Below are positions 6,799 to 14,232 of a stretch of DNA of 43,695 bases, one piece after another. The stretch is from a virus, in IMG/VR virus record IMGVR_UViG_3300049477_000066, positions 1 to 43,695 of that record. One strand, written 5' to 3'. How positions within the stretch are numbered: position 1 is the stretch's first letter; the number at the start of each line of letters is the position of its first letter. Below the pieces are notes generated by a model. That model worked only from the letters and a program-made list of their open reading frames with translations. It ran no database searches and was not told where the DNA came from. Position numbers and translations under genes: made by a program.

Positions 6799-7017
6799 AT
6801 GTTCATCTACAACCCGAAGTCTGGAAAAGGAATCCAGATAGACAAAGATGTCTACGTCAAGTATGACAGGAAAAAGAAAAGAGTTATCGTCATCTGCCCT
6901 GAGACAGTTAAGCTTAGAGTAGTTGAAGTGCCAGACAGCTACGATGACATGAAGATACTTGAGACTGCTGTGAAGCTTGCACCAATGGGAGCATCCAATG
7001 CCATCACCACTGTATAA
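6799..7017 (+). CDS. CsrA/RsmA-like small RNA-binding protein (divergent)
   Basis: A 72-residue protein whose first 44 residues follow the CsrA pattern: M-F-I-Y-x-P-K-S-G-K-G-I-Q-I in place of M-L-x-L-x-R-K-x-G-E-x-I-x-I, then alternating strands ending C-P-E-T-V-K-L-R-V. CsrA dimers bind GGA motifs in mRNA leaders. The Arg of the usual HREEIY segment is not clearly kept. Good AGGAG site before ATG 6799. The assignment is by eye and could be a coincidence of beta-strand patterning. Confidence 0.45.
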   Translation: MFIYNPKSGKGIQIDKDVYVKYDRKKKRVIVICPETVKLRVVEVPDSYDDMKILETAVKLAPMGASNAITTV

Positions 7018-7243
7018 ACAGAAGTGTCATAAGTGTGGCAACCAGTACAAGTATGATATCAACTTTGGTTATAGCTGTGACCCATGCCGAGTGTATCCAA
7101 CATGCACAGTATGGAGCAAGAAGAACAACCATGAGAACGTGATACGCAATTGCTTGCGCTGTTCTAGAAGATTTAGAATAGAAGGGAGAGATAACCATGT
7201 CTGCGCTAAATGTAAACAATCAAACGACTGGCACGATACTTAA
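6998..7243 (+). CDS. Double zinc-ribbon protein, 81 aa
   Basis: ATG 6998 follows GGGAG and overlaps the CsrA-like gene by 20 bases. Four C-x2-C pairs are visible, CHKC, CDPC, CLRC and CAKC, enough for two zinc ribbons in tandem. Such proteins often bind nucleic acid or the replication machinery, and the next gene is the primase, which it overlaps by 47 bases. It could act as a detached zinc domain for the primase (inference). Confidence 0.65.
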   Translation: MPSPLYKQKCHKCGNQYKYDINFGYSCDPCRVYPTCTVWSKKNNHENVIRNCLRCSRRFRIEGRDNHVCAKCKQSNDWHDT

Positions 7244-8207
7244 GTATTACGCCATCAAACGTGGTGATACATACGCTGGCCATCAGCTTGCACCGCTTTA
7301 TTCAATAGACGTACTAAGAAAGATATTGAACAAGCCGCCGCATGAGATGCACGAAAGCATTATAGACTACGACGAGATGGGTAATCCTATTGGATGTCCA
7401 CTGTATGTCGACATTGATGACCAATGGAATCTACCAGAGGCATACGAGACAAGTAAATATATATGCAGTGCGATCTCTGAATGTTTTGGAGCAGAGCCTA
7501 TCCTGTACTACAGTGGAGGCAAAGGCTTTCATATCATAGGCCCTGTGTATATCAGACACCCACGCTGCCATGAGATAGCAAAGATGATAGCTCTTGAAAT
7601 GTCGAAAGATGTTGATGAGCAAGTGTATCGAAGCAGAGGTATGCTAAGGATACCGTCGTCATGGAACACTACTGGAAGTAAATATAAAGTAGAGATCAAC
7701 ACAAGCGACAGCCTAAAGGATGTCTACGAGATATCAAAGGTGCAGCCTGAGTGGAAGCAGCGACCATCATTCCCCGACATAAATGTCGACAGGTATATTG
7801 AGAAGTTGCCGACCATCTCTGAGTATTTCGCAGATAAGATATCAACCATTGATGCTCCATGTATTAAGAAGATATGGGACAACTACGAACCAGACGAAGG
7901 CAATCGACACAGCACGATATATCTTCTGGCTAAGTACATGATGTCAGTAGGCACAGACATGCCACACCTGATATCAATGTTTGCATCACATAAATTCTGG
8001 AAGTCATACGAGAGAAGAGAGTATGAAAAGGTAATTCGCTCAGTGTACAATAGCGGCAAGGCAATGCTTGGCTGCAAGAAAGGTGTACACGCTGAACTAA
8101 TGAGGCAACACTGTCAGCTACTTTGTCCTTACAACGATAACTTTGTTATCAAACTAAGGAAGGACGATGAAGAAAGGACAGAAGGCAGTGCTGGAGAAGC
8201 AAATTGA
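7197..8207 (+). CDS. Archaeo-eukaryotic-type primase (AEP/PrimPol-like)
   Basis: A 336-residue AEP-fold protein. Motif I is LYVDIDD (Asp72, Asp74), motif II is SGGKGFH (residues 106-112), and the third acid lies near Asp138 in DEQVYRSRGMLRIP, followed by the basic N-T-T-G-S-K-Y-K-V-E-I segment typical of these primases. The C-terminal 130 residues are helical. It would lay primers for replication, and some relatives also polymerise DNA. Start ATG 7197 after GGGAGA. No other primase or polymerase is seen in the window. Confidence 0.78.
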   Translation: MSALNVNNQTTGTILKYYAIKRGDTYAGHQLAPLYSIDVLRKILNKPPHEMHESIIDYDEMGNPIGCPLYVDIDDQWNLPEAYETSKYICSAISECFGAEPILYYSGGKGFHIIGPVYIRHPRCHEIAKMIALEMSKDVDEQVYRSRGMLRIPSSWNTTGSKYKVEINTSDSLKDVYEISKVQPEWKQRPSFPDINVDRYIEKLPTISEYFADKISTIDAPCIKKIWDNYEPDEGNRHSTIYLLAKYMMSVGTDMPHLISMFASHKFWKSYERREYEKVIRSVYNSGKAMLGCKKGVHAELMRQHCQLLCPYNDNFVIKLRKDDEERTEGSAGEAN

Positions 8208-8853
8208 GAACGCTATTCTTACCTACCTTAACTACTTACCTTCATGCTTCGCTTGGAAAAATAACTCCACTGGCGTATATGACCCACGCGCAGGGGTGTT
8301 TCGTTCCAATAAGAACAGATTCGCAATCAACGGGGTATCGGACATACTTGGCATCTGTAATGGAAAGCTGCTGGCCTTTGAAGTTAAACGTGACGGAGGC
8401 AGAGCAAGTAGAGATCAACTTAAGTTTATAGATAGAATAAGATCACTAGGCGGAGTAGCTGCCGTAGTGTATTCAGTACAAGAAGTTAGGGAACTAATGG
8501 AGGAGCATTGTGGAATTAAGACCTTTTCAGAAGCAGGCGGTATCAGCAGTGATGAACGACCTGACGATACACAGGACACTAGCGGTGGTAGCACCAACAG
8601 GTTCGGGCAAGACAGTAATATTCGGAGCGATAGTCAAGGAATACCAGCGCCGTCATCCAACAAAGAAGGTGATGATTGTAAGTCATCTAGGACTACTGGT
8701 AAAACAAACAGCGGAAAGACTGGGAAAGGAGTGGGGCTTACAAAATATAGGAATACTACAAGCCTCCGTCTACCCAAGCGTCCACGACAAAATAATAATA
8801 ACAACGATGCAATCATTGAGAGAGGACACGAAGTCGATCAAGTGGGCGAATAA
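8167..8853 (+). CDS. VRR-NUC nuclease with a C-terminus overprinted by the helicase gene
   Basis: Residues 1-118 form a compact VRR-NUC (PD-(D/E)xK) domain: G-V-S-D-I with Asp59, F-E-V-K with Glu72 and Lys74, and Gln84 in SRDQLKF, the usual structure-specific nuclease pattern. The frame then stays open for another 110 residues, rich in Ser, Thr, Gly, Asn and Lys, while the helicase gene begins at 8510 in another frame. That is 344 bases of dual coding. The tail looks disordered. The nuclease probably works with the helicase on branched DNA. Start ATG 8167 overlaps the primase end by 41 bases. Confidence 0.72.
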   Translation: MKKGQKAVLEKQIENAILTYLNYLPSCFAWKNNSTGVYDPRAGVFRSNKNRFAINGVSDILGICNGKLLAFEVKRDGGRASRDQLKFIDRIRSLGGVAAVVYSVQEVRELMEEHCGIKTFSEAGGISSDERPDDTQDTSGGSTNRFGQDSNIRSDSQGIPAPSSNKEGDDCKSSRTTGKTNSGKTGKGVGLTKYRNTTSLRLPKRPRQNNNNNDAIIERGHEVDQVGE

Positions 8854-10111
8854 TATAAGTTACTCCACCGTCAACGATCTCGATGATGCAATTAAGAAAT
8901 TAAATGTAGGACTACTTATCATAGACGAGATGCACCTATCTGGCTGTACCTCGTACCAAGATATCATCAGCATGTTCTCTGACTCACAAGTGGTAGGCTT
9001 TACGGCCACACCATTCAGAAGCAACAAGCTCATGACTAATATATTCGAGAAGGTTTCATACACCATATCAATGCAAGACTTGATTGAGCTTGGCTTCTTA
9101 GTTGAACCAATCATGAGACTTACACCATTCGACCCATTCAATCTGTCAGAGATGTACGCATCAATGATTAAGATATACAGGGAAAAGCATTTGCATCAGA
9201 AGGCGCTCGTCTATCTTAGAACGATTGACGAAGCCAAGCTGTGTCGCAATATGTTTGTCGATGCTGGCATCACATGTGAATCAGTGACATCAAATATAAC
9301 AGGCAACTTTAGAGATGATATCCTAGAACGATTTAGAGATGGCCAAGGCCCCGATATCTTAACGACAGTAGATGTGCTGACAGCAGGCTTTGACTCTCCT
9401 AACGTGAGGGCGATCTTTATGCCCTACAAGATACAGTCTGTCACTACGTTTTTACAACGTATAGGTAGAGGGCTTAGGCCATTCAAAGGTAAGACCCATT
9501 GTGATGTGTATGTAGGCAGTGACATGCCTGACATAGAGAAAGGCTTCTGGGAAAAGATTACCAAGCAGATGCTTAACCAAGGCAAGAAAAGCTACGACAA
9601 CCTTGAAGACTTGGTTGCTTATGGTGAGAATGACTTCTCGGCCGAAGAGTATTCATGGACGAAGGAAGTTGTCAGCATGGCAAAGAGTGTGCAGAACAGT
9701 GGCATGAAAAACTTGTTCGACTTGATCGTGACTAAGCGACTGCCTGATTCTGTATTAAGAGAGATGATCAAGCATCCGCCACTTGCTAAGGCAGTAAACA
9801 TCCCAGCTTCACAAGCGCAGATCAACATGCTATACAGCTTAGGGTTGAAGATGTCAGGCAAGCCAATCAGCAAGGGTGAAGCATCCGCACTGATACAAGC
9901 AACGCTAATGTCTAGAGGTCAGATAGAACAGGACGAGATAGTCCATTCTGGTCTGCATAAGGGCAAGCACTACAGTCAGGTTCCTAATATGTATTGGGGT
10001 ATTCTGGCACAGAAGAGTCCACAATCAGGTGTCTATCAATCATATTTAAAATATAAAGATAAAGTAATGGGGAGGATTCATGCGAAAAATAACAGTCAAT
10101 CAAGCTCTTAG
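8510..10111 (+). CDS. Superfamily 2 DNA helicase
   Basis: A 533-residue SF2 helicase. Motifs in order: RPFQKQAV near the start, Walker A APTGSGKT (residues 28-35), motif Ia VSHLGLLV, Ib ITTMQSL, II IIDEMH (DExH type), III GFTATPF, IV KALVYLRT, V TVDVLTAGFDSP, and VI QRIGRGLR. The C-terminal 160 residues are helical and unassigned. GTG 8510 follows AGGAG. It is likely the replicative or branch-processing helicase, coupled to the VRR-NUC gene. No DnaB-type helicase is present. Confidence 0.85.
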   Translation: MELRPFQKQAVSAVMNDLTIHRTLAVVAPTGSGKTVIFGAIVKEYQRRHPTKKVMIVSHLGLLVKQTAERLGKEWGLQNIGILQASVYPSVHDKIIITTMQSLREDTKSIKWANNISYSTVNDLDDAIKKLNVGLLIIDEMHLSGCTSYQDIISMFSDSQVVGFTATPFRSNKLMTNIFEKVSYTISMQDLIELGFLVEPIMRLTPFDPFNLSEMYASMIKIYREKHLHQKALVYLRTIDEAKLCRNMFVDAGITCESVTSNITGNFRDDILERFRDGQGPDILTTVDVLTAGFDSPNVRAIFMPYKIQSVTTFLQRIGRGLRPFKGKTHCDVYVGSDMPDIEKGFWEKITKQMLNQGKKSYDNLEDLVAYGENDFSAEEYSWTKEVVSMAKSVQNSGMKNLFDLIVTKRLPDSVLREMIKHPPLAKAVNIPASQAQINMLYSLGLKMSGKPISKGEASALIQATLMSRGQIEQDEIVHSGLHKGKHYSQVPNMYWGILAQKSPQSGVYQSYLKYKDKVMGRIHAKNNSQSSS

Positions 10112-10331
10112 TGCAAGGAGTGTTATCCATCATCTGTGTACACAGCGCGAGCTTGCAGTCGAAGAGAAGGTAAAGCTTGTTAAGCTTGCTTCATTTATCG
10201 GTCAATTGCCCAAAGATAAGGGCGACGAAGAGATTGACCTACCGTGTCGGCTAGGATTCAAGAACGTAATTGGGTTGATTAATGCGGTGGAGTTAGCTAT
10301 ACTCTCCCCTGTATTAGACATTCAACTATAG
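10080..10331 (+). CDS. Hypothetical helical protein, 83 aa
   Basis: ATG 10080 after GGGGAGGA overlaps the helicase end by 32 bases. Predicted largely helical with a hydrophobic final helix (VIGLINAVELAILSPVL). No family recognised. Confidence 0.65.
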   Translation: MRKITVNQALSARSVIHHLCTQRELAVEEKVKLVKLASFIGQLPKDKGDEEIDLPCRLGFKNVIGLINAVELAILSPVLDIQL

Positions 10332-10340
10332 GAGAGTACC

Positions 10341-10631
10341 ATGACAGAACAAAGAGATATCAAAGAAACATTAGAAGTGCTTAAAGCTGTTGAGACATTG
10401 ACTGAAACTGTTGGGCTAGTAGCCGCAGATGGAAAGGTAAATGTTGCAGACTTGGTGCATTTACTTAATGTAGTTAAGAACGTCCAAGTATTTGTTGAGG
10501 CAGTTAAAGGCGCGAAGCTTATCCCTGCCGAGGTAAAGGACTTATCACAAGAAGAACTCGTACAAGTTGGTGCCGCTGCCTTGGCCATTGCTAAGAAAGT
10601 GACATTGATTGTTAAGCCAGTAGTAGCATAA
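10341..10631 (+). CDS. Hypothetical helical protein, 96 aa (possible lysis-cluster member)
   Basis: ATG 10341 after TAGGAGAG, a leader also found before several genes at 39.9-41.7 kb. The sequence is Val/Leu/Lys-rich and helical, with an Asp-Gly-Lys turn (AADGKVNVAD) that recalls an EF-hand-like or TerB-like acidic loop, and a hydrophobic C-terminal stretch ending in VKPVVA. It overlaps the next gene by one base (TAATG). Function unknown. Confidence 0.65.
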   Translation: MTEQRDIKETLEVLKAVETLTETVGLVAADGKVNVADLVHLLNVVKNVQVFVEAVKGAKLIPAEVKDLSQEELVQVGAAALAIAKKVTLIVKPVVA

Positions 10632-10852
10632 TGGGAGCTGCATTATTAGCAGCTTTACAGGCAATCCCTGCGCTCGTCCAAGCAATTGGACAGCTTGGGG
10701 ATTCCATTAAAAAAGCTCAGGAAATGGCAATCGACAATAAGTTTGAGAAGCTAAAGGCTGAGGTTAATGAACTGACTAAGCAAATAGAAGGAGCTACCAC
10801 AAATGAGGAACGCCTTAAACTTGTTCGCTCTCTTAATCGTATGGGTGCTTAG
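10631..10852 (+). CDS. Small amphipathic/coiled-coil protein, possibly inner-membrane lysis protein
   Basis: 73 residues: a hydrophobic Ala/Leu segment (residues 2-22) followed by a charged coiled coil (27-68). This is the general shape of an inner-membrane spanin or holin-like protein, though the membrane segment contains Gln and Pro and is weak. The lipoprotein gene starts inside it in another frame, as in Rz/Rz1 pairs. The link to lysis is inference. Confidence 0.6.
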   Translation: MGAALLAALQAIPALVQAIGQLGDSIKKAQEMAIDNKFEKLKAEVNELTKQIEGATTNEERLKLVRSLNRMGA

Positions 10853-11090
10853 CTCTAGCTGCACACCTCATACTCCACCTGAGACAGAGCTGTGCATACA
10901 GAACAACGATCAAACGATGGGGTGTGATGACCCACGATTACCAGATGACCAGCAAACTTACACTAGGTCTACAGATGAAACAATAAACTATCTCTGTACA
11001 AACCCTAGAGACTATATGGCAATCAAGGACTATTGTATTGATCTTAGATCAGCTCTGATTAAGTGCGAGAAGAGAAGAAGCAAACCTTAG
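10803..11090 (+). CDS. Small lipoprotein, candidate outer-membrane spanin (Rz1-like)
   Basis: 95 residues with a signal peptide and lipobox (WVLSSSC, Cys20), then Pro/Thr-rich sequence and four further Cys that could form disulfides in the periplasm. ATG 10803 lies inside the previous gene, a 50-base overlap that recalls Rz1 nesting. The mature part is longer and less Pro-rich than typical Rz1, so it could instead be an unrelated surface lipoprotein. The stop at 11090 directly abuts the stop of the opposite-strand gene at 11091. Confidence 0.6.
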   Translation: MRNALNLFALLIVWVLSSSCTPHTPPETELCIQNNDQTMGCDDPRLPDDQQTYTRSTDETINYLCTNPRDYMAIKDYCIDLRSALIKCEKRRSKP

Positions 11091-11282
11091 TTACTTGCCT
11101 ATCTTGATAATAACTTCAATGAAATCCTTAAGTCCTTTCGATTTTGTCATGGGCTTATCCATCATAGGCATGCCGCAACCTTCATGCTCGTCTTCGACTT
11201 CTTCGCCCTCATACTCGTCGTCTGGGTGCTTCTTAAGGTCAGCGTTCCTTGGTCGTTTCATTGCTTCTTTGAATAGTGTCAT
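11091..11282 (-). CDS. Small acidic protein, 63 aa
   Basis: Last gene of the leftward operon. ATG 11282 overlaps the preceding TGA by one base. The centre is strongly acidic (DDEYEGEEVEDEHEG) with a Met-rich turn and a basic C-terminal helix. No family recognised; it could be a minor virion or inhibitor protein. Confidence 0.6.
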   Translation of the reverse strand: MTLFKEAMKRPRNADLKKHPDDEYEGEEVEDEHEGCGMPMMDKPMTKSKGLKDFIEVIIKIGK

Positions 11283-14221
11283 CACTTAAGCCTTTTGTTT
11301 CTTTTTCTAATTGCCATGTCTAGGTCTTGAAGCTTCACAAGATTACGCTTTCTTTCGCCACTCAGTCTATTGAAGTTCTGCCGATCAAGTATGAACTGTT
11401 GTTGCGGCCCTACCTCTTCGACCAGTGACTCAGTAGGAGTGAACCCCCTACGTTCCATGTTCCTTATGCCTCTGGCTATTTGATCTAGGAATGGCACTGG
11501 CAATAAGTTCCTAGCTATATAAGCTAATCTGCCTGCTGCTGGACTGTTGGTTAACATATCACCTTTCTCGTCCCTTGCTATCCCAGCTATATTCAATGCG
11601 GCATCAGGTAGCAATCCAATGTACGATTCAGGAATCTTTTGCAATGGAGTCTGTACGTCAGGCGCGATACCTTGACCAGTGACAATGTTTTTGTTGTTCA
11701 GCAATTCAAATGGAGTCTTAAGAAGAGGGCTGATCTTCTCTTGCATCTTGCCAACGACACCAGTGCCAAGCATATTCATGGCATCTACGAGTGATGAACT
11801 AGGATTGCCGATCAGTACCGTTTCACCTCTAGGCCCTTTCTTTGTTGACTTCTTAACCATACCCTCAAGCATGTAGTCAGGTGTCCCAAGCCTTGTCCTA
11901 TCGTCAAGGCTCTCGCCCATGTTCTCGCTTACTTTAGACAGGTTAGCTATCTTTCCTACTCTCTCAGGGTCAAACAAAGCATTGGCATAAATACCAAAGT
12001 TCCGACTAAAGAACGTCCAGTATGGAATTATCCGCTTCATTACCTCGTCTTCAAATACTGTTGTGTCGTTGTAGTCAATGAATATGTTATTGACTTTGTT
12101 TGCAGCATCATCGACAGCTTCTTTAAAGTATTCAAACTCTGCTCTAACGCGACCCGGCGTAGACGCTTTCTCTATGATTGTGTCAGGTGACAGCTTTGCC
12201 TTGCTGTAAATATCATGGGTCTTGCCCTTATACCTTTTAAGAATGTTGGCAATCCTTGGGTCTGTCTTGGCCTTGGCTTCCATGATGCTTTCAAACACAG
12301 TGATTCTTGATGTGTTCTCCATGGTCGAACCAAGCCTACCAACTGTTGCCCATAGTCCTTTGAATGGTGTATTGACAGCGTGGATGAACTGATCGGTCAT
12401 CGTTTCATTATCGACTATATTCTGTACGCCCTTCTCGCCCATAGTTATTTCGGCAAGCATTCTATTTTCCCTGACTAGATCAGCGCTAGACTTGTACAAG
12501 CCTGACTCAATAACCCCTGAGTCTGCTGCTAACTTTAGGGCATCGTCAGTATATCTCGCGATCTTTCCTGAATTTGTCGGGTCAAGTCCTGCATATATTC
12601 TAGACGGCATATTGATAGAAGATAATTCCTTAAGCTCTTTTGCATTGTGTCTTATTCTGCTCAGTTTTTTGCCTCTGAAATAATCAACCAATTCAATCCC
12701 TGCTCTTGGTGCTAGCTGTGCAAAGCCGACCATCTGTCCGACAGCAGTGTTGAGTGCAGCTTCCGGCCCATCAGCAAGGTATGCCTTGGCCACGTTATCT
12801 GACATGTTGTTGACCATCCATGATGAACCACCAACTAATTGAGCTGACTTGATAATGCCAAGAAACCCATCGTATGCTTTGAGTGTTCCCCTTGCTAGCT
12901 CGGCAGCTCCAGCTCCAGTCTCAGCTTCATTGGTTGCTGACAGTAACTTGGATACACCACTCCTGATACTTGACTTGCCTTTGCTTTCAGCCAATGCTGC
13001 GACTAATGAAGCCGCTTCCTTCTCTGACTGATCTAAAAACAATTTGGCATACCTGTCTGAGCCTAGCGCTCTAATCTCTTCGCGATCTACTTCTCCAACC
13101 ATAAGCTTAAAATCGCTAGAGAATCTAGGTTTTGCACCCGGCTTCCCGATCTTAATACCCTCTGTTGGCAAGTCTGTTATTTGGTGTAGGTCAGCTGAGT
13201 GGAACTTAAGTGGAACGAACTGGAGGTGAGCGTCGCCTCTTGCAACCATCTGCTTATTAAATATTTCCCCTAGCTCATCATTCATTTTAGAGTGTGCGAC
13301 TAATGCGTCCTGAACTAATGGGTCATCAGCATGCTTGGCTATGTTCTCCATCGAGAAGTCATTGCTCAGCCTTGTGGCCTCATCCCATATATCCCTGCTA
13401 TTAGTGTTCGGGCTAGCCTCAGTCAGACGTTCCCTTATTAGGTTTCTCATTGTGATCTGGTCTTTTCCCATCAGCTCTCGCGCCCTGTCGAACTCTTCCA
13501 GCTTGGCCTTTATCTGTAACTCAGTGGCACCACTATCTATTAATGGCTTAATAATTGCGTTATCTACAGCTCTTGATGATTCGTCATGGTATCTTGCGTA
13601 TGGTATATACTTAGTGTTTTGCGCCACCTTTAGTCTGTTTACTGCCTTGGAATAGGTTAGATCAGAGCTTCCGCCAGCAGCTTGGAACGCTGAGTAGGTA
13701 GTTCTATTAACAGACCCGATGATGCTATCTAAATGTTTTTCTGCTTCTTTACCAAGCCACTTAGCACCAACACCAAGTGACGGCAGAGCAGCTCCAACCG
13801 TAGCACCAGCAGCAACCTTGGCTGCTCTGTCTAAGACTGTATCAGTTTCATCACCGGCCAACGCTCCAAGCGTGGCACCAGTCACGGCCTTGGTCAGCTT
13901 AGCTCCTGCACCTAATGCTTTTGCACCGCGTCCAAAAGCTCCAATGATGTTTGGAGATGTAGCTACGTCAAGCCCAAAGTCCATAATGAACTCGCCTGCC
14001 TGCGTAACCATATTCCTATCTTCTTGGGGAACTTCACCTACTACCGCTTTTCTTAATCTACTTGCGGGGAATACATCCTTGCCGCTGAATATATCGGACA
14101 GGTAATCGCTCTCGTCTAGTTTGCCTTCTGCTAATTGAGTAATACCAGACCGCATAAGCTGGCCCGATACATTGAGTGCATGGAAGATATTTTCTGTTAT
14201 GCTTCTTTCTTGAGATGCCAC
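11282..14221 (-). CDS. Large internal virion/ejection protein (polyvalent-protein-like)
   Basis: 979 residues, the largest protein in the window. Residues 90-150 are Gly/Ala-rich with amphipathic helices (FGRGAKALGAGAKL, AAGATVGAALPSLGVG), the rest mostly helical. The segment I-I-P-Y-W-T-F-F-S-R-N near residue 740 is a motif I associate with large phage polyvalent or ejected proteins. It follows three smaller structural genes at the end of the tail module, where podoviruses keep DNA-ejection proteins. Start is GTG 14221 after AGAGG. Role: probably carried in the capsid and ejected with DNA. No lytic transglycosylase motif seen. Confidence 0.6.
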   Translation of the reverse strand: MASQERSITENIFHALNVSGQLMRSGITQLAEGKLDESDYLSDIFSGKDVFPASRLRKAVVGEVPQEDRNMVTQAGEFIMDFGLDVATSPNIIGAFGRGAKALGAGAKLTKAVTGATLGALAGDETDTVLDRAAKVAAGATVGAALPSLGVGAKWLGKEAEKHLDSIIGSVNRTTYSAFQAAGGSSDLTYSKAVNRLKVAQNTKYIPYARYHDESSRAVDNAIIKPLIDSGATELQIKAKLEEFDRARELMGKDQITMRNLIRERLTEASPNTNSRDIWDEATRLSNDFSMENIAKHADDPLVQDALVAHSKMNDELGEIFNKQMVARGDAHLQFVPLKFHSADLHQITDLPTEGIKIGKPGAKPRFSSDFKLMVGEVDREEIRALGSDRYAKLFLDQSEKEAASLVAALAESKGKSSIRSGVSKLLSATNEAETGAGAAELARGTLKAYDGFLGIIKSAQLVGGSSWMVNNMSDNVAKAYLADGPEAALNTAVGQMVGFAQLAPRAGIELVDYFRGKKLSRIRHNAKELKELSSINMPSRIYAGLDPTNSGKIARYTDDALKLAADSGVIESGLYKSSADLVRENRMLAEITMGEKGVQNIVDNETMTDQFIHAVNTPFKGLWATVGRLGSTMENTSRITVFESIMEAKAKTDPRIANILKRYKGKTHDIYSKAKLSPDTIIEKASTPGRVRAEFEYFKEAVDDAANKVNNIFIDYNDTTVFEDEVMKRIIPYWTFFSRNFGIYANALFDPERVGKIANLSKVSENMGESLDDRTRLGTPDYMLEGMVKKSTKKGPRGETVLIGNPSSSLVDAMNMLGTGVVGKMQEKISPLLKTPFELLNNKNIVTGQGIAPDVQTPLQKIPESYIGLLPDAALNIAGIARDEKGDMLTNSPAAGRLAYIARNLLPVPFLDQIARGIRNMERRGFTPTESLVEEVGPQQQFILDRQNFNRLSGERKRNLVKLQDLDMAIRKRNKRLK

Positions 14222-14232
14222 AGAGCCTCTAT

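Noticed and set aside
12492-14105. Plus-strand open frames of 60-128 residues
   Set aside because: Antisense shadows of the 979-residue protein; no ribosome sites or recognisable domains.
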